A DNA stretch of 64,000 nucleotides from Pyxicephalus adspersus (GCF_032062135.1 NC_092869.1:48263397-48327396), one strand, 5' to 3'; shown: positions 10,825 through 22,910, counted from the stretch's first letter. A program made the numbers and translations. Notes: generated from the sequence alone by a model not told the origin.

Positions 10825-13461
10825 GTAAGAGGTGGCTATGGTCTAATGCAATTTTTCTTCATCACTGAATATTGCTAATATGAGGTATGAGTGGGATAAT
10901 AATGTGTGTAAATGGTGTTTGGTAAATCCTTGCACATTTCCATCCCTAAATCTATACCTGGCAAAACTTGTTTTCTTTTCATTTTGTCTGAAAAGTACTG
11001 AAAACCCTAAAATATTATAGATGTTTTGAAACGAGAGAACCTTATAATTAATATATATATATGTTATATATAAAATCGTTTATTATTTAAAAATAAACTA
11101 TTGTGTGTGTGTGTATATTGCAGCTGCAACTTTTTAATATGTGTGCAACTGGTTTTCAAATCTATTTCTGTATCTGTAATCTTTTCTGTAAAGTAAATAC
11201 AATAAAATTTATTTTAGTGCACACAATACAATTCAATTTTTTCCAATTCAAAGTTGGTAAGTGATTCTGTAACTACATTTACAGCCTAATTTATTTATTC
11301 AATTTTAGAGTTACCATTAAAAATAATTTTTTTTTATTTAATGATTCTTCCCATATGTATGGTGGTAGCCAATATATGTTACCGGTTTACATATGAAATG
11401 CAACCTATGTATGTGGGAGTGCTCACGTTTGTTGGGGATTTTTTTGTTTTTATTATTTTTACATTAAAATTAATTTGAACTGCTTCAGCTGGTTTACTTT
11501 ATTTTTTACAATCACAAGGTTTTGGCAAGCAGGTTGTTAATTCTCATAGTGTCCCCAGCTTTCTGCACAACATTTTACTTACTTTACTTTAAACACACAA
11601 GGGCTTCAAGGGGAAATCACATTGCACAGTGCATTAGCAAATATTAATGTTTTTGCCAGACAACAGAAAGTAACGAAATTAGGAGATGTACATGCTGAGC
11701 TTGCCCCTTTAACCCACACATTGTGCAAATAATAATTCAGCCTTCACATTTCAAAATCTCATGAGTTCTGAGGCTCCAGAAAATCGTCCTGAACTCAGAC
11801 ATGAAGGTTTCTTGCAGAAGGCCCATTGGGTTACAATGGTAGGGAGTGGAGCCTATGTAGGATCAGAATAAACTTGGTCACTTGGTTTTGCCACCAAAGT
11901 TCTTTTTTTTTCATTAGCATTTTTTTTGCAGATGTTCAAACTCCTTAATTTTGCAAATTGAGCTAAAAAATGCTTGGTAAAAAATCTACAATTTGCTCAT
12001 CAGCCAGTCAGCCAAATGATTTTATTTTGCTTTTTTTAAATTTTCCTGAGCAGTTGTGTGAATCTTGAAGTTTTCAAACATTGTATTATACAATCATCAT
12101 TAACCCCTATATGAGGCGTTTCACAGGTACAGCAAGAAGAACAGAAGAACTTTCAATGGGAACTTTTATCACAGCTATAAATATTGTAGTGACTTGTTAG
12201 ATTCAATATAATACATGATCACCAGTGAAATACATTAGTTATCTGTTTGTACTTACATAACACCATGCTTGTTCTCTATATCCATCAAATCTTGTTTAGA
12301 ATATGTTCACACATAGAAGGTACTCAGGCACTTGTCCTCATTTACACACTTACATTTTCACAAGAATTACTTGGAATTTCACAGGAGATCACCTCTGATG
12401 TTGGGAAAATATTATCCTGATTTTCCTCACTCACATGACTTCATATCTACAAATTCTTTTATAATAAGTAATATAAAGAATTATTATAAACTTCTTTTTG
12501 ACACTTTTTAACACAATAATTTATTTTCACAATATTTAGTATGCATTCCTTTTACTGATTATATATATCTTACTCAATCTCATATCATTGCATGCACATC
12601 CCTTCTCATCTATGTTATCCTATAACAATCACTATGGTGCTTAAATATGCATATTGTCTGGTTCTTTAGGGGGTCCTCACATGGACCCCCGGAAATTAGA
12701 CAGTACATCCTGAATAATTGAAGGTTTAATATTGCAACAGAGAAAATCAAATTTAAGCATAAAAATTCTGACTAAAACAAGGAAATACATCAATCTTTAT
12801 AGCAATACAAATTTATACCCTCAAGGGAAGGCCTATGTTGTCATTTATATGTCATCAAGCCAAAGGATCCAATAACATACCTTGGAAGTCCATGTAAGTA
12901 CAATAGTCTGCAAACAGTTAATGGAGTGGTAGTGTCCCCCGCTCTCCCTTACCTACTAGATTGTAAGCTCTTCGGGGCAGGGTCCTCTCCTCCTGTGTCA
13001 CTGTCTGTATCTGTCTGTCATTTGCTACCCCTATTTAATGTACAGCGCTGCGTACTATATTGGCGCTATATAAATCCTGTTTATTATTATTATTATTAAT
13101 AATAATAATAATAATAATTGCTGGACAGTGGGAAGAATGTCACCCTTACAGATAGCCAAGAAGATCATTGGGGTCACTTATACTGACCTGAGAGGTGCAA
13201 ACTGCTCATTGCTCCAGGAACCCCCAGCAACCTCTGGAGGAACTCTAGCTGAGAAGATAGATATAGATAATCTTAAGAATCGTGTGAAAAAACTGCTAAT
13301 GTATAAAAATAATAGATTAATATTAATGGATTATTAATGAGAATTTAATATGATCCCATGTTGTAAAATAATGCCCTGCAGAACATTCCCTAGTAAAACG
13401 TCAGGGTGATCAGTTGTTGAAAGCAAAGTCTAAACTTACACTTACTTACTGTTTTTTGCAG
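10825..13461 (+). other. Intron 1 of serpin gene 1
   Basis: An AT-rich intron of about 2.6 kb. It contains AT microsatellites near 11048-11070 and a (GT)n-like tract near 11103-11116, plus the dispersed repeat at 12956-13118. No other exon is seen in it. Confidence 0.5.
12956..13118 (+). repeat. SINE-like dispersed repeat with ATT tail
   Basis: It begins 'agattgtaagctcttcgggg', includes 'tgtctgtatctgtctgtcat' and 'tatttaatgtacagcgctgc', and ends in (ATT)n/(AAT)n. Two further copies lie at about 18985-19100 (3' part only) and 51343-51465. The fixed 3' end followed by a simple-repeat tail suggests a retroposed SINE or a LINE 3' end. The exact family is not determined. Confidence 0.7.
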
Positions 13462-13483
13462 GTGGCCACTATACTGGAAAGAC

Positions 13484-14060
13484 ATGAAGTTACTTATCAT
13501 TTTGGTTGTGCTCATCCCAATCATAACTGTTTCTGATTCCCAAGAAGCCCTAGAAGAAACAGTAAAGGGAAATAATGAATTTGCTATAAAGTTTTTCAAG
13601 CATGTCACCTCTGTGTCTTCTCAAGGAAAGGCTAAAAATATTGTTGCTTCACCCATAAGTCTTTCTTCTATTTTGTCCATGTTGACATTGGGGGCTCAAT
13701 CAACAACCAAAGAGGAAATCTGGAAAGCTTTAAGCCTGGACAATAATGAGGAAACCGAGGTCCACCAGGCTTTCTCCAGTCTTCTCCAGGAGTTAAATAA
13801 ACCCAGGAGCAGCCTCCAGCTCAACATTGACAACGCCATCTTTGTAGAAAAAACAATTACCTTGCTGAAGAGATTTGAAGATGATGTGCAGCGCTACTAC
13901 TATGCGGATGTTAGGAAGACTGATTTCAATAACTCAGAAGAGGCTACGAAAGAAATTAATGAATATGTGAAAAATAAGACTGAAGGCAAAATTGAGGAAA
14001 TCATTGACAAAGTTTCTGAAGATGCTAAGATGGTCCTACTCAATAGTGTTCTGTTTAGGG
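13484..14060 (+). CDS. Serpin gene 1, coding exon 2
   Basis: 192 codons plus one base, ending LLNSVLFRG with donor G|GTAAGA at 14061. The acceptor TTTTTTGCAG at 13461 leaves 22 untranslated bases before the ATG. The frame stays open for another 57 codons into the intron, to 14230, but that extension has no serpin similarity, while the next exon joins in phase. Confidence 0.85.
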
Positions 14061-17000
14061 GTAAGACAAGAAGAGCTAAAGCAGAATATTATGTATCAGC
14101 TAATATCAATGTTGTTAACACTGCCCAGTTCTCCTCCGTTGAACTACAGGACATCTCCCCTTTATTTGATGGTGATATGGAGGTTGTTCAGCTCACCCAA
14201 GAAGTTATAAACTCTCTAGATCTCTGGTAGATCAATATATTTTTATTCTCTTCTCCCAGCCTTTATGAAAGGACAAGACATGGGAAATTTTGTATATGTT
14301 ATAGAGATGTGCCAACATTTTTTTTCCCAGTCAAGCACTTCATAATCTTATTATTTCATGAGTTGTTATCCATCAATCAGGGATTTCATTGTTTTAGATA
14401 TGAAATGTATACTTGTTTTATCCTTTTAGGAGAATGGCAGAATCCATATTATATTCAGAATCTTTAGGTCATATAGAACAAGAGCTGGAAAGTTCTTTCT
14501 TGACAGCAACACAACAGTAAATGTTCCAATGATGTATCAAAAATAATTTAAATGCAAGTGGTGGGGCTGAGGATGTTTAAACAGGTCAAACTGAGTTTAT
14601 TCATCCATTAACTGATGATCTCCTTTGATTTGTGCATAATGTGTACATGTTTTATTCTTTTAGGAGAATGGGTGAATCCCTTTCATCCAAATAAAACAAA
14701 AGTTGGGAAATTCTTTCTTGATAGCAACACAACAGTAGATGTTCAAATGATGAATCGCATAGGTCAGTACAACACTTACCATGACACGCAACTTCCATGC
14801 ACGGTGGTTGAGCTTCCATACAAAGATAATGCATCCATGATTATTGCCGTCGCTGAGCCGGGCAAGATCCATGAGGTAGAGCAGGGATTGTGCAACGAGA
14901 CCATACAACGATGGAAGACATCATTCACGTCAAGGTAAGAAATAAAATCTAATGGCAAAATGTACACAAACTTTAGCACACATATTTATTTAGAAGGAAA
15001 TCCTTTTCATGTACTAAATTTGATGCATCTTTACTTTACCTTGTGTAAGTGTGTGCTTTGGGGTCAAGGTGTGTGGGGATATTGCCCCTGATTTAGTAAA
15101 GCTCTCCAAGTCTGGTGTAACACCTTGGAATGGATTTCTTAAAAAATGTTTGTTACGTGTATGTTACATTTGTCATTGTACTTGTTTGTTTAATTTCTAA
15201 TTGTTTGTTACATTTGTCAATGTAGTTGACAAATGTTTTCATTACTGGACCTGATCCGTTTCAGGTTTGCTCGATCATCCAGATTTTCCCATGACAGTTT
15301 ATTTTCTGCAGTCTTGAGGATCTTTAAAGCAGGCTCATTACAATGTGCGTTTTGTTGAAATGTTTCATGGTCGTACGGCTGTGCTGTTGAAATTGGTGAA
15401 CTAACTCTTAGGGGGTGTTTTTGACCATTGCTATATTCCTAACCCCTGTACAGTTGTATAGGAACCGAGACTTACTCCATGAAGACCTTCCTAATGACCA
15501 CTGTCCGGCCAATCTGCCAGCAAAGGAAGTCTACTACTATTCTAATGTAGAGCCAGGAAGAGGGATCCAATGGTAGCTCTGTCAGCTTTGTGTACAACAT
15601 GATGGTCTGTGGAGCTCCTGATGTAGTGTAGGACACCAATGCAATTGGGGATTTAAAAGGCGGCACTGATGTCATGAGGGTTCTGATGTAAAGAGGGGGT
15701 ATAGAACAGGGCACTCTGATATGATATGAAAGAGCTTGTTCTAAATGACTTGAGCCTTTTCAAAAATAGCTCTGGATTCTATAAACCTGTAGTTAGAAGA
15801 CCTTCAGTAGTAGAGACTAGTTTGGCATTGAAGGGTCACAATGCCACATAGAACCAAAGGTCTTTAGCTACACCACTGCTACTGAGCTCAAACAATATTT
15901 GTTACATATTCTTATCTGCTATACTTTGTTCTCTGGGCTGTATGTTTCTTTACTTCCCGACCCTGCACTCTGTACATTACATACTCCTGTCTGGCAAGGC
16001 ACTCTATGATTGACACTCAAGTCATCCACTCCATACAGTACACAATCCCCTGCAATGTGTTACTTTTACACACATTTTAGTAGTTTTGTTTGTCCAAGTG
16101 GTGCTACATATCGGTACAGAATCATTTGCAATAATAATTTCCCCCTCACTTTAAGGCAAAAATTGTCTACAGCCGAAATGCAAATGTCCAGTTAGTCACT
16201 AGGACGAGAATAGATAAACTAAATGGGCTACTTTATTGTGGGTTCTTCAACTTTCAGGTGTTGGAAAATTGGTAATCTTATCCCCAGAGTAAAGGAGGTT
16301 GCTCGGCCTTGAATATTTTGTCATGCAAATATCTACCTGATTAGATATAAACCGAATAGCTCGATCGGTTAAGCACCTATACTGCATCATTCTCATTAAT
16401 GTAATTTCTGTACAGCAGTGTTTCATAGTGAAGTTATTAAAAAATCTGTAATTAGACTTAAATGTCCAAAGAAAATGAAATTACTACCTTAAGGCAGGTG
16501 ATTTATGACTCAACAAAGCCTTTAGCAAGTCAACAGCTACTATATCGGTGAATGTATTTATACTTTTTTTTGTGATGATTGTTGTGTTTGTTGGTATTGG
16601 TTGGCCCATATAATTTTCATTGTTCTTTTTTCCTTCACAGTAACATTAAACTTGTCGTACCCAAATTATCAATCAGTTCAACCCTAAACCTGAGAGAAGT
16701 TTTACCTGAACTTGGCATCAATGAAGCTTTCACCTATTCTGCCAACTTTTCCGGTATCACTCGTGACATTCCCCTTAAAGTGGGACAAGTAAGAGTCAAT
16801 CTTTTCCTCTTTTAAGAATTGCGTTTATATTTTGCCTATAAATGTGGTGTCACCTCTATCTGTCTTCCCAAGAAAGCCGCTAAATAATTATCATGTCAAC
16901 TAACCCAAAAAGTACAAAAGTTGTACTATTTTAAATGAAAAAAAAATAAACCTAATACATAAACTTTTTTTGTCTTTAGAGTAGGGAGTTGTTTTTATCC

Positions 17001-18258
17001 TGGTCATCACAGCAAAATTATCTATAAGGCAACCTAAACAGGTAGACAGGTGAATGGCTGGGGGAAGTTCTGCAGTAAATTTTAAGGATAGCTTTGATTG
17101 TCAAACAAGTGCACCTGTCTGTCAATTCACAAGTGAGGATGTACTGTACAGACAATTTAAATGGGGTAAGGGATGGGGGTAAAACTGCTACCTTGCCCAG
17201 GGTCTTTTTTGCCCTAATACACATGGCAATTGTATTACTATATTGATCCATACCAGTGGTAGCCAACAGTAAGCCCTTGTTCAGAACTGACTTGGAGGCT
17301 TTTGGCTGAGAAGGGTTTGGAGCCCTCGTGCAGTGGCACACTTTCCACCTGATCCCTACAAAGGAGATACCCAGGGGTGTAGTCGTAAAAAAATAGGAGG
17401 GAGCACAGTACTAGCCATGGCACTAAAACAACTCGTGTCTGTGGCAGATCGATGTTGCCCATTCCCGAAAAAAGTGAGGCATCCATGTCCACACGTGCCC
17501 GCCCCACTACACCCTGGACATACCCTTTTTCTATGTACAGATGTAAATACAGATGTACATTAAAGAGTAAAATCTGGAACTAGGGAGTACCAACAGCCTT
17601 TTTTTAGTCTTGGCACTGAAGTCTTCCAAACCACAGGAAACCATCAAGGGATACAACCTATCAGTGCCCATTTATAACCTAAAGATTGCCCCCCAATAAC
17701 GGCTTTTGTATTTTAAATGGCATCCAAATCCTAAAACAAAACTTTTTTTATAATCCTGACACATCAACAGCTGCAAAGAGTACCAGCTTGTTATGAATTA
17801 CATTTTCCAGTTTATCAGCAAGTGTAAAGTTTTCATTTATATGGATATATATTTTAGTATTGGGACAGATCACAGTAGGCAATAGTACAGGGAATGGACT
17901 AAATGCAACGGACTGCTAATGGAACTTTAAAATGACATAATTGTTTCTTGATGCTTTCTGTGCTGACCTCTCTTGACTCCTTAATTCCGATAACCTATAG
18001 ACCTATATCTGAGCAGGTTGTACTTCTTGAGAATTTACTGATGCAAAGATATTTTCTTCTTTTTAGGCAGTGCACAAAGCTGTACTAAAAGTAGATGAAA
18101 AGGGGACCGAGGCTGCAGCCGTCACCGCAGTGGAGATGGTTCCTGTAATGATATACCCATCTATACAAGTTGACACCCCATTTGTTTTAATCATTTCTGA
18201 GCATCATCAGAACAGCATTCTTTTCATGGCAACTGTCATGGATCCTACAGAGCAATAA
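13484..18258 (+). CDS. Clade A serpin (alpha-1-antitrypsin-like), complete gene
   Basis: A secreted serine-protease inhibitor that traps its protease through a reactive-centre loop. The coding exons 13484-14060, 14664-14934, 16641-16788 and 18067-18258 total 1188 nt (395 residues plus stop), the normal length for the family. Intron phases (1, 2, 0) and exon sizes 271 and 148 match the alpha-1-antitrypsin gene. Residues 1-19 form a signal peptide (MKLLIILVVLIPIITVSDS). The helix/strand segment FAIKFFKHVTS...SPISLSSILSMLTLGA is the serpin N-terminal core. The loop hinge GTEAAAVTAVE is small-residue rich, as expected of an inhibitor. Alignment with alpha-1-antitrypsin puts Val at P1 and Met at P1', suggesting elastase-like targets (inference). 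The ATG at 13484 is chosen because it starts the signal peptide 22 bases after the acceptor. Several N-glycosylation sequons are present (NKT, NTT, NAS, NET). I cannot assign orthology to a single mammalian SERPINA gene. Confidence 0.88.
14430..14548 (+). pseudogene. Duplicated, dead copy of exon 3
   Basis: It begins after a 'tatccttttag' acceptor with GAGAATGGCAGAATCC, closely matching the real exon 3 start at 14664, and shares 'ctttcttgacagcaacacaacagta' and 'atgttc.aatgatg'. Stop codons appear in the first 20 codons in the serpin frame and the exon's 3' half is missing, so it cannot serve as an alternative exon. The intron bases just upstream are also duplicated, showing a tandem copy about 234 bases apart. 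Confidence 0.8.
14664..14934 (+). CDS. Serpin gene 1, coding exon 3
   Basis: A 271-nt exon. It starts GEWVNPFHPNKTKVGKFF (the serpin 'GKWxxPF' motif) and continues through TVVELPYKDNASMIIAVAEP (the 'LPYKGNASMLIILP' strand). The acceptor is TTCTTTTAG at 14663 and the donor is CAAG|GTAAGA at 14935. It joins exon 4 with a split Ser codon (AG|T). Confidence 0.88.
15088..15330. repeat. Palindromic MITE in serpin intron 3
   Basis: It starts 'ctgatttagtaaagctctcc' and ends with the inverse phrase 'cagtcttgaggatctttaaa', with the inner motif 'acctgatccgtttcaggttt'. Better-preserved relatives lie at 47770-48045, 48306-48480 and 55552-55765. The inverted layout fits a hairpin-forming non-autonomous DNA element. 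Confidence 0.6.
15331..16640 (+). other. Remainder of intron 3, serpin gene 1
   Basis: No exon or classifiable repeat was seen between the MITE and exon 4. The stretch is ordinary AT-rich intron up to a good acceptor (TTTTTTCCTTCACAG). Confidence 0.5.
16641..16788 (+). CDS. Serpin gene 1, coding exon 4
   Basis: A 148-nt exon, the same length as exon 4 of the alpha-1-antitrypsin gene. It reads (S)NIKLVVPKLSISSTLNLREV, then LPELGINEAFTYSANFSGIT, and ends LKVGQ|GTAAGA. The segment is the serpin 'PKFSISGTYDLKSVLGQLGI' module. Confidence 0.9.
16789..18066 (+). other. Intron 4, serpin gene 1
   Basis: A phase-0 intron of 1278 bases with no recognisable exon. A diverged short stretch at 17240-17520 is GC-richer but unclassified. 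Confidence 0.5.
18067..18258 (+). CDS. Serpin gene 1, reactive-loop exon 5
   Basis: It reads AVHKAVLKVDEKGTEAAAVT, then AVEMVPVMIYPSIQVDTPFV, and ends FMATVMDPTEQ with TAA. AVHKAVL, the DEKGTEAA hinge, the PF strand and the terminal DPT are hallmarks of the last clade A exon. The acceptor is TTTTTAG at 18066. Confidence 0.92.
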   Translation, partial: AVHKAVLKVDEKGTEAAAVTAVEMVPVMIYPSIQVDTPFVLIISEHHQNSILFMATVMDPTEQ

Positions 18259-18311
18259 ACCGCAATGTTGTTATACTCATGTGTGATACCAGTGTAACTT
18301 GCCGGTGCATA

Positions 18312-18317
18312 AATAAA
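18312..18317 (+). promoter_or_regulatory. Poly(A) signal of serpin gene 1
   Basis: AATAAA in 'cataaataaaagctcc', 54 bases after the stop codon. The short 3' untranslated region is typical of these genes. Confidence 0.65.
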
Positions 18318-19053
18318 AGCTCCTACACTCTCCTTATAGTTTGTCAAATTTTCAGATGATATTTTGGGGAAGTAACAAAAACAGAAAAATTAGGAAAATA
18401 CCTGCATGAAAAAATAGACTAAGCTCAGACTAACAGCTGGAAATGCATAGCAGAGCGGTTCCTTTTTTCCACATTCTATTTTAACTTATGATTTAATCAT
18501 TGAATTAAAATTGTTTGCAAAAGTCTTTTTAAGTGTTTGCAAGAAGTGCTGATTCCATTATCTAATACCTTGTCTCGAGGCACCAGGGGCAGCCAACTAC
18601 CCATGGAAGCTGTATGTGGCATCCTAAATGTCTCTGCAAGCATTTGCAAGTGGCTGAAAAATCCTAAAAACCGCTTGCAGGAATTCCTAATCTAAACTTA
18701 CCCATAGTTTATCAGTATGGACCACAGAAAAGCCCAGGAAAAAGGGAGCAGGAATACAAATGATCAAACTCATTTGCCATAAAGAAACATAAAAAATATG
18801 TTCATTAAAAATGAGTCCATTATTACTAATATTATTATTTTTTTTTTTAAGCATCAACATATTTCCCAGTTTTTGTATATTTAATAGGGCCCCAGCTACA
18901 AACATTGACCCAGGAGGAAAGGACCCCATCCAATACAGCTATCAATCTAACCATAATCACATATCTACTCCAATATTCCTGTATGTAATATTCCCTATTT
19001 AATGTACAGCGATGCATAATATGTTGGCACTATATAAATCCTGTTTATTAATA

Positions 19054-19102
<49 letters not shown>

Positions 19103-20004
19103 CATCTGCCAATGTCTATTACTCAGTAAGTACTCACCTCAAAGGTAAGCCACTATACGTTCACCATATAGACGGATATCCCACTTATAAATCTGCATGT
19201 TCTTGTACTGGCATGTAGTTATGTCTGAACAGTTATCAAAAAGAGTATCTGTATCAGCAAAATCACTCTGTATCTACTGCACTAATACATTGTGGCAATA
19301 TAGACCATTTAGCATGTGCAGGTTTTATACTAAAAATATAATTCAGTGACAGATATACTCACTACTCTGTTAGAGAAATACTTAAAATGTGTTGCGATCC
19401 TGGCCCTAGGGCACTGGAGTCAGACGCCATTGGTAAAGAAACTTTGTGTAATTTTGAATTGTGCATCCTCTACCACTAATTCTTTCTCCACACTATCCAT
19501 ATGTATTATACTGTCTAGAGTATTTTATGAAATAAATAATAAAACAATATTATAGGTCAGCTTGAGGCTCAAAAAATTCCTCCTCTTTCTACATTGAAGC
19601 ATAAATTAAGTGTAAAGTGTGAATCATGGGGTGAAGTTGGTTGGATGGCGCTGGGCATCTCAGAAGCATAGCAGATTAGAATCCTAGCAGAGTAGAAGGT
19701 GAATCTGCAGGGTTCAGGGTCAGAAATGAAGAGAATAATGAAGTATATGGCCTATAGAAGTTAAAATTAAAGCAGGGAGCTGGCTAAAGACCTTGCAGTA
19801 GTGAGCTTCCTGGGTTTTATTGCCTCTAGTGACATTGTCCAGGGATGGCTTTTGGGCAATTGCTTAGGGCCACAACCTTCTCCAGGGCCCTGATAGACTG
19901 AATGGCAGGGGTGCAGGGATCTGAAATGCTAGACATGTAGAGACCCCACTTTATTGCCCAGAACCACATTTTGCCTAAAACCATCCCTGATATCATCTAG
20001 CTGG
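18318..20004. other. Intergenic between serpin gene 1 and solo LTR
   Basis: It contains the 3' part of the dispersed SINE-like repeat (18985-19100) and a long (ATA)n tract. Nothing else is recognised. Confidence 0.45.
18985..19100 (+). repeat. SINE-like repeat 3' end with (ATA)n tail
   Basis: It shares 'tatttaatgtacagcg' and 'ctatataaatcctgtttatt' with the copies at 12956 and 51343, then runs into about 60 bases of AAT repeats. Confidence 0.7.
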
Positions 20005-20009
20005 GGTAA

Positions 20010-20575
20010 TGTAAGGAACTTACCCGCCCTGCGAGCCCGCGGTGTCCCTGGGGTTCCCAGCCACAGAGGGAGACGCCGCAGTAGCAGGCAGCATAACCAA
20101 GGCTGCTCCTCTGCTCACAGCTTGTCTGTCTCTGCAGGCGGAGGGATCCGTCCTGGCCAAACTACTGTTCAGCTAGGCTGCAGCCCTTGCATCCCTTTAG
20201 ATGTGGTTAATGATGTTCATGCTCTCAGCACTCCTTTGCAACAAGTGCAAAGTAGTGCACGTCCTAGGGGTGCTGTAGGAAGAGGTGCGCGTGTCACTAT
20301 GCGTCCCTTTTGTACCCCCCGAGGGCGTGGCACTCGGCTGCCTCGCCTGGGGGCAGGACATAGTTAGTTTGAATTCCCTGAGGCCAATCAGCCGCAGGGG
20401 ATTTACCCAGTCTCCTATCAGACGGTGCCAGGTGGCGCAAGGTCATTGGTCATCCTGGCCATTTAAGGAGAGTCTGTCCATTACACCATTGCCCTGCTGT
20501 GCTGTGCCGTTTTGAATAAACCTGATTCAAGGATATCTGGAGTTGGTTGTGGTTTGTGTGCCCAGGCGCATTACA
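20010..20575 (+). mobile_element. Solo LTR with 5-bp target duplication
   Basis: A 566-base GC-rich unit starting TGTAAGG and ending CATTACA. It is flanked on both sides by GGTAA (20005-20009 and 20576-20580). An AATAAA-type signal ('ttgaataaacctg') lies near its end, as in the R region of an LTR. No gag or pol reading frame lies alongside, so it is a solo LTR left by recombination. A related end fragment, inverted, lies at 25312. Confidence 0.75.
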
Positions 20576-20580
20576 GGTAA

Positions 20581-21726
20581 TATTGTTTTGTTAGAATAAC
20601 ACACACTATCAGGATGCTGACCTCCTGGCCTCCATCTAAACTGGTCCTGATAATTGGTACAACACATTATTATACTTTTAGTACAATGTCAACGAGCGGG
20701 CACACCAACAAAGGCCAACAAAAATAGAAGCATGGTCAGTGGGAATGGTCTGCCCCCCCAGAAACCATATGCGGGATTGTAGGATAAGGCACATGGTATT
20801 CCCTGTAATCGTGTCTTTATTCCTGCTTTCTGTGCTCTACCTGAGTTGTCTGGGGATCCTTTGTCAGCCGTGCAGTTTGCTTCTCCTATATACTGTCTGT
20901 TGTACATCTGAGGAGGCTCCCCAGACAACGTGAAAAGGTTTCACGTCTCCTATTAAACATGACCGGCTTGCTCTCGTCCAGCCCTTACTTGTCTGGGGTC
21001 TGGGTCATATAATGGAAAGCTCTGCCCACTGATTGGAATTGGGGAGTTGGGAAGATGGAGCTGTTGGCTTTAAGGTACATCAGTGGGGGTTTGAAGGGGT
21101 GCACAGAGTTTGTGTAAGTTGTAAATGTTGGTCCATGCCCCATCAGAGAGAAGTGCGGGTGGGGGGGAAGGGTTGCAGATAAGAAATAATATAGTCAAAG
21201 GGAGAAACATTAGTTGGGTGTAACAGTAAAGAGGGGTAGGATTTTGTCAGAAAAAAAGGTCCTTGGAGCTTAGAAAAAGATATGTGATAAATAATTGCTT
21301 ATCTAACAGGAAAAAACAAAAGTGTAAAAGAATATAAAATATGAAATGATACAAATAGAAAAGTACTGAAATATGTAAAAAGAATTATTACAGAGAATAC
21401 CAAGGCAAAACCAAAGGTGATCACGGTAGTAGTACAAATCTAATGCAACACAAACCGATATGACCAGGTTGACTAAGGATGAATAATTGTAGGAAAGCAA
21501 ATTGAACTTTATGTGTAGTCAGACTAGTGTACATGCCAACTCATCCAGAACTGAGAACTAAAGGGCATGGAGAAGGAAGAAAGTAGGTGAGCGGGGTGTG
21601 GAACCATTACTCCAGGGTTGGAAGGTGTAAGCACTTGACCATTGCAAGCTAAGGGGGTGTATAGTTTAGGCGAAGTAGCTATAACACTCCACAGATGTGG
21701 AAAATTGAAACCAGTAAAACCATGTA
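20581..21726. other. Intergenic, repeat-derived
   Basis: No exon was seen. The phrase 'gaggaggctccccagacaacgt' followed by 'gaaaaggtttcacgtc' (20908-20945) recalls ends of amphibian repeats in the 'cctgaggaag...gaaacg' style, but is not enough to classify. Confidence 0.4.
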
Positions 21727-22193
21727 CAGGTAGTCACCGAGTTAAGGATATCCGACATAAGAATGACTCCTAGATATAAACGAGGCTTCCTGCTCGTTAG
21801 TGTGCAGGACAGAGGCTTGATTGGGAGAGGAAGGGGCAGATGGCATGACTTGTAAAAAAAAAAGCCTTTTGCTGTTCTGCAACCTCTTTAATGTCCAACT
21901 CCTTAATGACCAGGACAAACTAAGCAGTTGTTTCTTTTGCATATCAAAGCACAGCTTGCTCCAGAAGTTAATTAATGTCTAGGCTCCAAAGTTTTTTTTT
22001 TTGCTACGTTTCTGATTAGCTCACACTGAGGATTTTATACAGAAACTGACACCACACTGCCTATTAATATGTTGAGACAAAAATCAGTTCTAATCGTATT
22101 TATTAAAAAAATGTACCTGTTCCGACATGCATACAAATTCAACCTAAGAACAGACCTACAGTCCCTATCTCGAATGTAATCCGGAGACTACCT
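21727..22193. mobile_element. Terminal-inverted-repeat MITE, copy 1
   Basis: About 467 bases bounded by 'caggtagtcaccgagttaag' on the left and its approximate inverse ('ccggagactacct') on the right. Copies at 40256-40733 and 44960-45440 lie in the opposite orientation and share 'gatagggactgtaggtttgt' and 'gacagatgt' phrases. No coding potential. It is a non-autonomous DNA transposon of unassigned superfamily. Confidence 0.65.
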
Positions 22194-22910
22194 ATATTAA
22201 CAACTTTCCCACTAGTCCCCTGAATTGAGAAAGTAAGGTCCTCCATGTGGTGGATTTCCTTGACCCATTGCAGCACCAGGTGCACGGTGGGAAATTCGGG
22301 TTTTTGTCAATAAATAGCTATACAGAATACGTCCGCTACCATAAGGTGTCTAATCACAGAGTTTTTTTTACATTTTCAGAGGGAAAGAGGTGTGGACCAA
22401 AAGTTTGGTAAATGTGAGCATACCCAAAAGATGTGCAGTTTGGATCCGACCTCTGTATGACATCTCCAACATCTAAAAATACACAAAGTGGAAAATTGGG
22501 GTTTTGCTGCAAGTTCAAAATTGTATTAAGTGAATTATATTAAACATCATATAAGACACGCTTAAATATAAATTATATGTGGTTTGCTAGGTCAAGGCCC
22601 GGTAGGTTAAAATGGGGTATTAGACTTACACACTAGACAGAGGTATCCTTGAATAAATTAGAAGTGTAGCAGTGTAACTTCTAATTCATTCAGGGATACC
22701 ACTGTCTAGTGTGGGGTAGGCAAGTATAATAAGAATGAATTTATTAGAGGATAGATAGACCTCATCTCTGCTATACAATCTTCAATATCTGTCTGACATG
22801 TTCGAAAGAATATGCTGTGATTTCTCGGGAGTGCGATACCATCTTGATAGCACTTTGTTGCAGGTTTCCTGGAATCTGCTACTAAAGAATGCTTTGTGTG
22901 TCCAATATAA

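Noticed and set aside
14061..14230. Continuation of serpin 1 exon 2 frame to a stop at 14230
   Set aside because: A strong donor (GTAAGA) lies at the family-conserved position. The 57 extra codons resemble nothing and exon 3 joins in phase.
13081..19100. (ATT)n and (AAT)n tracts considered as CRISPR-like or regulatory arrays
   Set aside because: They are simple-sequence tails of dispersed repeats. No spacer-repeat structure occurs anywhere in the window.
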